A DNA stretch of 64,000 bases from positions 102,548-166,547 of the forward strand of contig NZ_CANNFF010000008.1 in the NCBI RefSeq assembly GCF_947503855.1, given 5' to 3'. The notes under the pieces were generated by a model. The model did not search any database and was not told where the DNA came from. It saw nothing but the letters and a program-made list of their open reading frames with translations. Each line of letters opens with the position of its first letter. Position 1 is the stretch's first letter. Source of the stretch: an uncultured Polaribacter sp. (GTDB taxonomy: Bacteria; Bacteroidota; Bacteroidia; Flavobacteriales; Flavobacteriaceae). The position numbers were made by a program, and so were the translations under genes. Below are positions 48,924 to 57,170 of this stretch, piece by piece.

Positions 48924-49370
48924 ATGAAAAAAGTTTTAATGGTTTGTTTGGGTAATATTTGTAGATCTCCACTAGCAGAGGCTATTTTACAATCTAAAGT
49001 TGATTCAAAAGAAGTTTTGGTAGATTCTGCTGGTACAGCAGCCTATCATATTGGTAATTTACCAGATAAGCGCTCAATAGAAGTAGCAGCAAAATATGGT
49101 TTAAATATTAACAATCAACGAGCACGAAAATTTGTAGCAGCAGATTTTGATGAGTTTGATTTTATTTATGCTATGGATAAAAGCAACTACAACAACATCC
49201 TTTTATTGGCAAATAATGCAGATGATAAACAAAAAGTAAAGCTAATTTTAAATGAAATTTCTGAAGATAATCACTCTGTGCCAGATCCATATTATGGAGG
49301 AGATCAAGGTTTTGAAAATGTATATAATATGTTAGATAAAGCTTGTACAGTTATTGCCAATAAACTTTAA
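48924..49370 (+). CDS. Low molecular weight protein-tyrosine phosphatase
   Basis: 148-residue phosphatase. The catalytic P-loop CLGNICRS has Cys8, Arg14 and Ser15, and the general acid is Asp121 in PDPYYGG, followed by two tyrosines. In other bacteria such enzymes act on phosphotyrosine in capsule or exopolysaccharide kinases, but none is encoded nearby. It lies between dnaA and an RsmI-like methylase. Confidence 0.93.
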   Translation: MKKVLMVCLGNICRSPLAEAILQSKVDSKEVLVDSAGTAAYHIGNLPDKRSIEVAAKYGLNINNQRARKFVAADFDEFDFIYAMDKSNYNNILLLANNADDKQKVKLILNEISEDNHSVPDPYYGGDQGFENVYNMLDKACTVIANKL

Positions 49371-49456
49371 AAAATTAAATATTGTTTATTTTAGAAGGCG
49401 AATTCGTATGCTGGTAAGAACTAAATCAATTAAACTACTACTATAAATTAAAAAAT

Positions 49457-50161
49457 ATGTTTGGTAAACTTTATTTAATTCCTACAACTTTAGGAGATAC
49501 AGAACCTTTAGAAGTGATGCCACTTTCTGTAAAAAAAGTAGTAGAGCAAATAGATTATTACATTGTAGAAAATGAAAAATCTGCAAGAAGATTTATCAAA
49601 AAAATTTCACCAAAAAAATCGCAACCTTCGTTACAATTAATGCTGTTAGATAAATATACAGAAGAAATTGAAACTAGAAAGTATTTAGACGTTTGTAAAG
49701 AAGGTATCAATGTAGGTTTACTATCAGAAGCTGGTGTGCCTGCAGTTGCAGATCCAGGTGCTAGTATTGTAAAATTAGCACACGAAAAAAATATAAAAGT
49801 TGTGCCTTTGGTAGGTCCAAGTTCTATTTTGATGGCAATGATGAGTTCTGGTATGAATGGACAAAATTTTGCTTTTAATGGTTATTTACCCATAGATAAA
49901 GCAGATAGAAAAAGAGCAATTAAAGAGCTAGAAAAGTTGTCTAAAGAAAAGGATCAATCTCAAATTTTTATAGAAACACCTTATAGAAACGAAAAAATGT
50001 TTGCCGACTTAAAAGTAACATTGACACCCAATACCAATTTATGTATTGCTGTAGATATTACTTTACCTACTGAGTTTATTAAAACAGATTCTATACAAAA
50101 CTGGAAAAAACAAACTCCAGATTTACATAAAAAACCAGCTATTTTTATAATTCATAAATAA
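49457..50161 (+). CDS. SAM-dependent methylase, RsmI/tetrapyrrole methylase-like
   Basis: 234-residue protein of the tetrapyrrole methylase fold. Visible blocks: LLSEAGVPAVADPGASIVKL near 94-113 and VPLVGPSSILMAMMSSGMNG near 119-138, both typical for the RsmI family, which adds 2'-O-methyl to 16S rRNA C1402. It is shorter than E. coli RsmI by about 50 residues, lacking the C-terminal extension. It is probably one of the two flavobacterial RsmI-like paralogues; exact target is not certain. Confidence 0.82.
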   Translation: MFGKLYLIPTTLGDTEPLEVMPLSVKKVVEQIDYYIVENEKSARRFIKKISPKKSQPSLQLMLLDKYTEEIETRKYLDVCKEGINVGLLSEAGVPAVADPGASIVKLAHEKNIKVVPLVGPSSILMAMMSSGMNGQNFAFNGYLPIDKADRKRAIKELEKLSKEKDQSQIFIETPYRNEKMFADLKVTLTPNTNLCIAVDITLPTEFIKTDSIQNWKKQTPDLHKKPAIFIIHK

Positions 50162-50364
50162 CTTAGAAAGCATAAAACTTGTAACTCTATCAATTATAAA
50201 ATACAATCTAAATATCATTAACTTAGGAATAAAGATATTTTTAGATCAATTGTGGTTTTAAAAAATCCAGTATTTGTTTTTTGGTGATAACAGTATTTTT
50301 TTCACAGCCTCTAGAATTGAAAAACTTATAAATAAAAGTGATGAAAAATAATTAATTAAAGTCT

Positions 50365-50991
50365 TTAAACTTTTGCTTTTTTATCGGCTACAAGGTTAGA
50401 AACATTGTAACCTCCAAACCTTTTCATATAATGCTGAATTGTTGAACCATAAGCATCTGTAAAACGAACAACACCATTACTTCTTAGAAATTTTTTTACA
50501 TTTCCAGCACCACTTAAATGAGCTGCAGCTAAAATACCAGATTCTGTAATTTTAATACCATTAATGATTTTACCAACAGAACGTTTAATGTCTTTTCTTA
50601 AAATCCATTTGTTTACTTTACACAAAGCTATAAAGGCATTTTCTTGTATTTCTGGGTTGTTTAAAAAAGCTTGTGCATTGTATATTTTAAATCTCTGTAA
50701 AGTAGTTTTACCAAACTGATATTTACCAAGATAGCCCAAAGTATTTACGACACTATATTTTCCTTGAGATTCTTTAAAAGCAACAGCTTCTTTAAAAGCA
50801 ACAAAGTCTTTTTTTAAGTATAAAATGTTGTGGTTTATCTTTTTAGGAAAAACCGAATGTAATGTTTTTACATTTTCTACTTTATAAACATTACTTTCAT
50901 TCTTTGCAATTGCATTCATGAAAATAAAAACAATAGCTAATAATATAAATTTATTTTTGATAAAAAATAACTTTCTGTTTTGCGAGTGCAA
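50365..50991 (-). CDS. Lysozyme/transglycosylase-like exported protein
   Basis: About 208 residues with a hydrophobic export segment (FILLAIVFIFMNAIA) near 15-30. The conserved AVAFKESQGKYSVVNTLG segment near 72 with catalytic-type Glu and the YLGKYQFGKTTL segment resemble lysozyme-like transglycosylase domains; later ESGILAAAHLSGAGNVKKFL near 155 fits the same fold. The start is uncertain: the annotated position is TTG, and the nearest ATG (50919) would remove the export segment. An 18-base tandem duplication (50770-50805) encodes AVAFKE twice just before the catalytic motif. Probably acts on peptidoglycan. Confidence 0.7.
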   Translation of the reverse strand: MHSQNRKLFFIKNKFILLAIVFIFMNAIAKNESNVYKVENVKTLHSVFPKKINHNILYLKKDFVAFKEAVAFKESQGKYSVVNTLGYLGKYQFGKTTLQRFKIYNAQAFLNNPEIQENAFIALCKVNKWILRKDIKRSVGKIINGIKITESGILAAAHLSGAGNVKKFLRSNGVVRFTDAYGSTIQHYMKRFGGYNVSNLVADKKAKV

Positions 50992-51478
50992 ATTTACATT
51001 GCAATTTTAAAACAATTGATTATCAATATGTTAAAATTTAATAAAAATAAATATAATGAAATTTTATTTACCTATTGATATTAATTTATTGGGTAATAGC
51101 TGGTGTCTTTATGAAATTAACAATAGAAAACACAAATTTTAAGAATTTCGATTTTGTATTGTTTTTGTTAATTCTCTCACTAAATTTATATAAAATTGAC
51201 TGTAAGAGTTTTGTAATATTAGGTTTATAAGTTTTGTTTCGCCCTAAAAATGTATTCTGTATCAAAGTTTATATTCTTTGTGCTAATACTCGTTTAAAGC
51301 CAACAAATATTCTGTGCTTAAAATATTTTCTGTAATTATTACAATATTTCTTATAGGTTTATTTATTGTGTCAGGTTTTTTAAAGAATGCTAATTTTACT
51401 TGTGGAGTGTCTTAAATTAAAAACAAAAACTTGATTGTATATATTTTAAAAAAAGTTTTTAGATTAAACCACCAACTA
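50992..51478. other. 487-base gap, no confident gene; possible remnant of a small membrane protein
   Basis: AT-rich. A -7-like box TAAATTTG (50996-50989, minus) sits at its left end. On the plus strand, 51287-51415 reads through a hydrophobic helix (SVIITIFLIGLFIVSGFLKN) and ends at TAA 51413; the frame lacks an ATG and is preceded by a separate 15-residue frame starting at 51250. It resembles the first helix of DoxX-like proteins, so it may be a decayed fragment, but it could be chance. Nothing else recognised. Confidence 0.25.
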
Positions 51479-52504
51479 TTATCTATTAATTTTTTGCTTG
51501 TTAAGCCATCTGTGATATTTAGCTGCATTTCTATTATGTTCTGCTAACGATTTAGAAAAAGAATGATACCCTAATTTATCTACATTTACACACATGTATA
51601 AATAGTCGTGATTATTAGCATTTAGAACACCATCTATAGCAGAAACATCTGGCATTGCAATTAATGTTGTTGGTAAACCGCTATATTTATAAGTGTTATA
51701 AGGTGATTTAATTTGTAAATCTACAGTTAGTACTCTTTTTACAACATAAGCTTGTCCTTTTATTTCTTTAATGCAATAAATTATGGTTGGGTCTGCTTGC
51801 AAAGGCATTCCTTTTTTTAGTCTGTTTAAATACAATCCAGCAACAATAGGTCTTTCAGATTTTTTAGCAGTTTCTTTTTGAACAATCGAAGCCAATGTGC
51901 TTACTTCACTTTTGGTTAATCCTAATTTTTCTGCTTTGCTGATTCTGTTTTTATTCCAAAATCTATTATAGGCCCTTAGCATTTTGCTTCTAAATTTATC
52001 TGGACTAATTGTCCAATACACTTCATAAGTGTTTGGGATAAAAATTTGCAATACACTTTTTTCTGAGAGTTCATTTTTTAAAAGAAACTCTTTATTTGTA
52101 AAAGATTTTAATAAACTAATAGAATCTGCTTGAATTTGTTTAGAAATTCTACCCGCAAATTTCTCTAAAGTATCTTGGTTATTAAAAGATATTTTTAAAG
52201 GTGTTTGCATTCCGCCTCTTAGCATATTTACCAAATCATTGTTAGACATGCCTTTTGTTAAAACATATCTACCCACTTTTGGTTTAGAAAAGTTTTTACG
52301 AGCTGCCACCCAAAGAAATGTGTTTGGATTTTTAGATATATCCTTAATATGAGCTTTTATATCTTGTAAAGTATCATCACTATTTACATATAAAACATAT
52401 TTTTTAGTAATGGCTTCACCAAATATTTTTTGGTAATAGTTGTATGCTAATATTCCTCCTAAAAGGAAAAAAAATGCTAATAAATAAATTGTTTTTTTCT
52501 TCAA
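51479..52504 (-). CDS. mltG: Endolytic murein transglycosylase MltG
   Basis: About 341-residue YceG-family enzyme that cuts nascent peptidoglycan strands. One N-terminal membrane helix (KKKTIYLLAFFFLLGGILAYNYY), then the LysM-like and catalytic parts; the active-site segment ASIVQKETAKKSERPIVAGL near 212 carries the catalytic Glu and LKKGMPLQADPTIIYC follows. No ATG precedes the membrane helix: TTG at 52504 matches the usual KKK start and is used here, while TTG at 52522 is six codons further upstream and lies five bases after a -7 box TAACTTTG (52535-52528). Confidence 0.9.
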   Translation of the reverse strand: MKKKTIYLLAFFFLLGGILAYNYYQKIFGEAITKKYVLYVNSDDTLQDIKAHIKDISKNPNTFLWVAARKNFSKPKVGRYVLTKGMSNNDLVNMLRGGMQTPLKISFNNQDTLEKFAGRISKQIQADSISLLKSFTNKEFLLKNELSEKSVLQIFIPNTYEVYWTISPDKFRSKMLRAYNRFWNKNRISKAEKLGLTKSEVSTLASIVQKETAKKSERPIVAGLYLNRLKKGMPLQADPTIIYCIKEIKGQAYVVKRVLTVDLQIKSPYNTYKYSGLPTTLIAMPDVSAIDGVLNANNHDYLYMCVNVDKLGYHSFSKSLAEHNRNAAKYHRWLNKQKINR

Positions 52505-52527
52505 TGGTACCTGTTTTTGCAAAGCGG

Positions 52528-52535
52528 CAAAGTTA
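52528..52535 (-). promoter_or_regulatory. -7 promoter box of mltG
   Basis: Minus-strand TAACTTTG, five bases before TTG 52522 and 23 bases before TTG 52504. Confidence 0.45.
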
Positions 52536-53063
52536 CTATTTTATCAGTTGATATAATACTTCATCTTTAAATTTTCCTTTAGAGAAAATCCAATCTTTTT
52601 TTACACCTACTTTTGTAAAGTTGTATTTGGTAAAAAGCTGAATACTTTTGCTGTTATCGCTAGTAATATTTGTATATAGTTGATGCAGGTTTAAGCTAGA
52701 AAAACAATATTGAATTAATACTGATAGCGCTTCAGTTGCATATCCTTTTTCTTGAAAATTTGGGTGAATTAAAACACCAATTCCTGCTCTTTTATGTTGT
52801 GGATTAAAATCAAAAATATCTATAGTACCAATGGCTTTTTTAGAGGTGTTTTCTTCAATAATAAAACGCACTTGTTTGGCTTCATATATATCTAAATGTG
52901 CGTTTTCTATGTACTGTTTTAATATAAATTTAGAAAATGGAGTTTGTGTATGGCTTACTTCCCAAAAGGAAGAGTTGTTTTCTATTTGATATAAGAAATC
53001 TAAATCTTCGGGCTCTAAGGCTCTTAAATTTATTTTATTACCAATTAATAAATTAGTTGTCAT
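52536..53063 (-). CDS. GNAT acetyltransferase, RimJ/RimL-like
   Basis: 175-residue GNAT protein. The N-terminal INLRALEPEDLDFLYQIENN opening and the HPNFQEKGYATEALSVLIQYCF segment near 97-118, with its pyrophosphate loop (Q/RxxGxA-type EKGYAT), fit RimJ/RimL-type N-alpha acetyltransferases and antibiotic or peptide acetyltransferases. No specific substrate can be assigned. It lies directly upstream of mltG on the same strand. Confidence 0.85.
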   Translation of the reverse strand: MTTNLLIGNKINLRALEPEDLDFLYQIENNSSFWEVSHTQTPFSKFILKQYIENAHLDIYEAKQVRFIIEENTSKKAIGTIDIFDFNPQHKRAGIGVLIHPNFQEKGYATEALSVLIQYCFSSLNLHQLYTNITSDNSKSIQLFTKYNFTKVGVKKDWIFSKGKFKDEVLYQLIK

Positions 53064-53220
53064 AATTAAAAGTAAATATTTATATTTAGATGGTAAATAT
53101 CCTATTATTTTTACTTTATAATTAAACTTTTTATAAAAATATATGTCTAATTACTTTCTAATATATACTTTTTGTGATTTTTAGAGAAATTAACAAACTA
53201 CCAATTTTAACTTACACTTT

Positions 53221-55803
53221 ATGAAGCAATTAAAAATAGTATTATTTTTCTTTTTCTTTACATCAACCATTTTAAGTCAACAACAGACACCAAACATATT
53301 ACTAATTATAGCAGATGATTTAGGCATAGATTCTACTCCAGGTTTTGGCATTGAAAACGATTTACCTGTAACTCCAACACTAGATTCTTTTAGAGAAAAA
53401 GGAGTCACCTTTACAAACACTTGGGCAACACCACAATGTTCTCCAACTCGAGCAGCAATTATAAGTGGTAAATACGGAATTAAAACAGGTGTAATGAGAC
53501 CACCATTAATTTTAGATCCAAGCCAAACATCATTGTTTACAAAAATAAAAGAACAAAGTACAACAGATTATAGTATGGCTGTAATTGGAAAATGGCATAT
53601 TGGAGGCAATAATAGTGCTAATTATAACCATCCAGCAAATTCTGGAGTTCCTTATTACGAAGGGGTTTTTACAGCGCAAGTTTCAGATTATTACAACTGG
53701 ACAAAATTAAACACAACACAAAAAGAAGAAGAAGTAAATGAATATATTACAACACACTTAACAAATAGGGCCATTTCTTGGGTAAACAATCAAACAAAAC
53801 CTTGGTTTTTATGGTTATCTCATATAGCACCACATACGCCTTTTCAAACACCACCTTCAGGCACTTATACAACTACACCAACTAATGATAGAACAACGTA
53901 TTTATCAATGATAGAAAATTTAGATTTTGAAACCAATAGACTACTAGAAAGTATGGATGATAAAACACTAGAAAATACAGTTATTATTTTTATTGGTGAT
54001 AATGGAACTCCAGGAAGAACAAACAATTATTGGCCAAATGGGCATGCTAAATCTTCACTATATGAAGGGGGTATTAGAGTACCCATGATTATTACAGGAA
54101 AATCTGTAGAAAGAGTAAATGAAATCGAATCTAGTTTAGTACAAGCAACAGATTTACATGCCACAATTTTAGAATTAGCGGGTGTACAATTATTGGGAGG
54201 TACAGAAAATAGTTTAAGTTTAAAACCAGCTTTAACATCAGAAAATCAAATTAAAAGGCAAATTTTGTATTCTGATTATGAAAGTGGTGGAGTAGAATCT
54301 TGGGCAACAAGAAATGCTAATTATAAATTAATCGAAGATAAAAATGGAAATGAAGAATTTTACAATATTCTAATTGATATTAAAGAACAAAACAACCTAA
54401 TAGATAACTTAACAACAGAGCAAGAAACCATAAAAACAATGCTAAAAAAAGAGGCTCAAATCATTAGAACAGGTTGGTCTTGTAATGATGGTATAAAAAA
54501 TGGAAATGAAACTACAATAGATGATTGTAATAATACTTGTGGAGTAATAGATGTATTAAGTTTTGATAATATTGCTTGTACAGATGAACCTATAAGCCCA
54601 AGTATTTACTACGAATACATAGAAGCAAACGAAAGAATTGTATATTCTAACAATTATCCAAATCATAACTTTTCTTATGTTTCTCCTAGAATACCAGAAC
54701 CATATTATAGAATCTATAAATTTGATTTAAAACCAAAATTATCTGGAATAACAACAAACTTAACAAGAGCAAATGGAAGACCTGTAAACTTTTTCGGGAT
54801 TAGTTTAAATGGTGTATATATGATGCCAGCACCAGCAACTCCTTTTATTTTTGAAGATAAAAATACAGGACAATATAATTGGGATTGGGTTTTTGAGCCT
54901 ACAACAAATATAGGAGAAGGTAGTGGTTTTGTGTCTTTAGACTGCGCTTCAGCTCATGTAAACCCAAATTCAGGGTATCACTATCATGGAAATATGTTTG
55001 AATATGTAGAGAAATTGAAACCTGGAATTTCTACAACAAATTTTATACCAGAGAATTTTTTACAAGTAGGTTGGGCAGCTGATGGCTTTCCTATTGTGTA
55101 TAGATTTGGGCCCGATAAAGATGGAAATGTAAAGGAAATGTTTCCAAGTTTTCAATTAAAAAGTGGCATAAGGCCTGGGGATGGTATTAGTGCACCTTGT
55201 GGCTCCTATTCTGGAAAATATACAAATGATTTTGAATTTATAGCAGGAAAAGGAGATCTAGATGAATGTAATGGTATAGCAGCATCTATAACTTTAAAAA
55301 CTGCCCAAGGTGAAGAAACTTTTGAATATTATTACGTGGTAACAAAAGATTTTCCTCAAATATCAAGATGTATGAAAGGGAATTTTAATGATAGTTTTAT
55401 AAGTAATGCAGGATCTTTAAATGATGTTGATAACGATTCTGATGGATTTGTAAGTGTTTTTGATTGTGATGATAGTAACGCAAATATAAATCCTTTTGCA
55501 AAAGATAATCCAGCAACAGAAATAGATGAAAGTTGTGGAGCTACTTTAGGGGCTCGTGAAATTGATTTAGAAGAATTAGGTTACTATGTAAACGCAAACC
55601 CTAATAATGGTGTTTTTTCTATAATTTCTACAAATATCGAAAAATATAAGGTTGGTTTATTTACTGTAACTGGAAAATTGATTGATAAAAAATCAGGCGT
55701 TGGTGTTATAGAATTTAAAGATATAAATGCTTCCGGTATTTATCTTTTAAGAATAGCAAAAGAAGGGAAAGTGTTAGGAACTATTAAAGTAATTGTAAAA
55801 TGA
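53221..55803 (+). CDS. Secreted sulfatase fused to a YHYH domain, MopE-like motif and T9SS sorting domain
   Basis: 860 residues. Signal peptide to about 19, then a sulfatase/alkaline phosphatase-fold domain (about 24-390) with metal Asp32 and Asp33 (ADDLG) and the formylglycine signature C73-S-P-T-R77. A cysteine-containing linker starts near 419 (WSCNDGIKNGN), followed by a YHYH domain (GYHYHG near 586-591, PCGSYSGKYTNDFEF further on), a MopE-like metal-binding motif near 737 (DNDSDGFVSVFDCDDSNANI) and a T9SS type A sorting domain from about 785 to the end. The C-type sulfatase needs a separate maturase, not seen here. Probably acts on an extracellular sulfated polysaccharide; the role of the YHYH part is unknown. 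Confidence 0.88.
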   Translation: MKQLKIVLFFFFFTSTILSQQQTPNILLIIADDLGIDSTPGFGIENDLPVTPTLDSFREKGVTFTNTWATPQCSPTRAAIISGKYGIKTGVMRPPLILDPSQTSLFTKIKEQSTTDYSMAVIGKWHIGGNNSANYNHPANSGVPYYEGVFTAQVSDYYNWTKLNTTQKEEEVNEYITTHLTNRAISWVNNQTKPWFLWLSHIAPHTPFQTPPSGTYTTTPTNDRTTYLSMIENLDFETNRLLESMDDKTLENTVIIFIGDNGTPGRTNNYWPNGHAKSSLYEGGIRVPMIITGKSVERVNEIESSLVQATDLHATILELAGVQLLGGTENSLSLKPALTSENQIKRQILYSDYESGGVESWATRNANYKLIEDKNGNEEFYNILIDIKEQNNLIDNLTTEQETIKTMLKKEAQIIRTGWSCNDGIKNGNETTIDDCNNTCGVIDVLSFDNIACTDEPISPSIYYEYIEANERIVYSNNYPNHNFSYVSPRIPEPYYRIYKFDLKPKLSGITTNLTRANGRPVNFFGISLNGVYMMPAPATPFIFEDKNTGQYNWDWVFEPTTNIGEGSGFVSLDCASAHVNPNSGYHYHGNMFEYVEKLKPGISTTNFIPENFLQVGWAADGFPIVYRFGPDKDGNVKEMFPSFQLKSGIRPGDGISAPCGSYSGKYTNDFEFIAGKGDLDECNGIAASITLKTAQGEETFEYYYVVTKDFPQISRCMKGNFNDSFISNAGSLNDVDNDSDGFVSVFDCDDSNANINPFAKDNPATEIDESCGATLGAREIDLEELGYYVNANPNNGVFSIISTNIEKYKVGLFTVTGKLIDKKSGVGVIEFKDINASGIYLLRIAKEGKVLGTIKVIVK

Positions 55804-56273
55804 GAGTTTTAATAATAATTTTAGTTACTTTTTTTAATATTAGTACAATTTTTAAAACACACGATGCAATTTCTGCATCGTTTAATCTTATTGAAAAAGG
55901 ACACGTATTAATGTTAGAAATTGAGTTTGATAGGTTCGATTATTTAAAATTAGATGAAATTGATAATCATAAAATAACGAAGCCAGAATTTAGTAAATAC
56001 CTAAATAAAACTACAAGTTGGCAAATTGATGGCGAAAAATTAATACCAAAGGTTTTGGCTATAAAATTAGAAAGAGAACACGCAAAAGTAATCTGTTTTT
56101 TATCTAATTCGAAAAAAAACATTAAAACAATTACAGTTAAAAACAACTTTTTAAATAATGTTAAAGATCACTCTAATATTGTAAAGTTAGATGTTAATAA
56201 TATTTTTAAAGATTTTAGATTGCATAAAAACAGACAAGAAATTAAGGTAGATTATAATTTAAAAACAAATTAA
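55800..56273 (+). CDS. Exported hypothetical protein coupled to the sulfatase fusion (DUF6702-like)
   Basis: 157 residues with a hydrophobic N-terminus (MRVLIIILVTFFNISTIF). It starts inside the sulfatase stop (ATGA, 4-base overlap), so translation is coupled. The middle SFNLIEKGHVLMLEIEFDRFDYLKL and the end DHSNIVKLDVNNIF recall a flavobacterial small exported family I know as DUF6702, but this is a weak recollection. Its tail overlaps the convergent dapF stop by four bases. Function unknown; may be a partner of the secreted enzyme. Confidence 0.6.
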   Translation: MRVLIIILVTFFNISTIFKTHDAISASFNLIEKGHVLMLEIEFDRFDYLKLDEIDNHKITKPEFSKYLNKTTSWQIDGEKLIPKVLAIKLEREHAKVICFLSNSKKNIKTITVKNNFLNNVKDHSNIVKLDVNNIFKDFRLHKNRQEIKVDYNLKTN

Positions 56274-57040
56274 ATTTTAATGACTCCTTCAAAAACAAAA
56301 ACTGCTGGCCCTTTTAAAAACACATTAGCATAAATACCATTTTTTTCAGTAAAACAAACCTCTAAATTACCACCTTCTACAGGTAAAGAAATGCGATTAC
56401 TTTTTGTTTTACCTGTTTTATGCATGGCAATAGCAACTGCAGTTACGCCTGTACCACAAGCTAAAGTTTCATTTTCTACACCTTTTTCGTAAGTTCTTAC
56501 TTTAAATGTAGTTTCATCTACTTGTTCTACAAAATTTACGTTGCTTCCTGGGTTTTTATAAGAATTTCGTATCTTTTTTCCGTTTTCAAAAACGGGATAA
56601 TTCTCTAAATTTTCTACAATTTGTACATGATGTTGTGTACCTGTATATGCAAAAACATGGTTTTCATTTACTTCAACTTCATCAACATCAATCATTTTTA
56701 AAGATACAGTATCGTTGTTTATTTCTGCAAAATGAGGTCCATCAACAGCTATAAAGTTAGTGCTATTTTCTATTATGTGTAATTGTTTTGCAAAAGCAAC
56801 AGCACATCTACCACCATTACCACAAAAGGTTTCGCTACCATCAGCATTAAAATAAATCATTCTAAAATCAACATCATCGTCATTCTCAATTAAAATAAGA
56901 CCATCTGCACCAATACCAAAATGTCTGTCACAAATATGTGAAATTATGTCAGTTTTTTGTTTTGGAAAGGTTTTTGTTCTGTTGTCAATCATCACAAAAT
57001 CGTTCCCAGTTCCTTGATATTTGTAAAATCTAAATTTCAT
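56270..57040 (-). CDS. dapF: Diaminopimelate epimerase
   Basis: Converts LL- to meso-diaminopimelate for lysine and peptidoglycan. 256 residues with the two catalytic cysteines in conserved segments: FNADGSETFCGNGGRC near 66-81 and ETLACGTGVTAVAIAMHKTG near 200-220, plus the YQGTGNDFVMIDN start. The frame is open 23 codons further, but ATG at 57040 gives the usual N-terminus and lies four bases after a -7 box (TATCTTTG, 57052-57045), so the message may be leaderless. Confidence 0.95.
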   Translation of the reverse strand: MKFRFYKYQGTGNDFVMIDNRTKTFPKQKTDIISHICDRHFGIGADGLILIENDDDVDFRMIYFNADGSETFCGNGGRCAVAFAKQLHIIENSTNFIAVDGPHFAEINNDTVSLKMIDVDEVEVNENHVFAYTGTQHHVQIVENLENYPVFENGKKIRNSYKNPGSNVNFVEQVDETTFKVRTYEKGVENETLACGTGVTAVAIAMHKTGKTKSNRISLPVEGGNLEVCFTEKNGIYANVFLKGPAVFVFEGVIKI

Positions 57041-57044
57041 AAAA

Positions 57045-57052
57045 CAAAGATA
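57045..57052 (-). promoter_or_regulatory. -7 box abutting the dapF start
   Basis: Minus-strand TATCTTTG, then TTTT, then ATG. It excludes the longer N-terminal reading of dapF. Confidence 0.45.
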
Positions 57053-57077
57053 CATATTAAAAGGATAAATGTCGCTT

Positions 57078-57137
57078 GTTAAAATGTGGTTAAAGTGCGT
57101 TAAAAACAAGTTAAACAGATTTTCTGAAAATGTTAAA
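57078..57137. promoter_or_regulatory. Phased GTTAAA repeats upstream of the htrA-like gene
   Basis: GTTAAA occurs at 57078, 57089, 57099, 57110 and 57132, so the spacings are 11, 10, 11 and 22 bases, i.e. on one face of the DNA helix. Direct repeats with an 11-base period are typical of OmpR/PhoB-family response regulators, and the E. coli CpxR box upstream of degP is GTAAA-N5-GTAAA. The last copy lies five bases before the -7 box. Confidence 0.55.
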
Positions 57138-57141
57138 ATAC

Positions 57142-57149
57142 TATATTTG
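57142..57149 (+). promoter_or_regulatory. -7 promoter box of the htrA-like gene
   Basis: TATATTTG, 21 bases before the ATG at 57171. No good -33 TTG; activation by a regulator binding the GTTAAA repeats would be consistent with that. Confidence 0.45.
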
Positions 57150-57170
57150 AATAATAAAAACTAAATTAAA

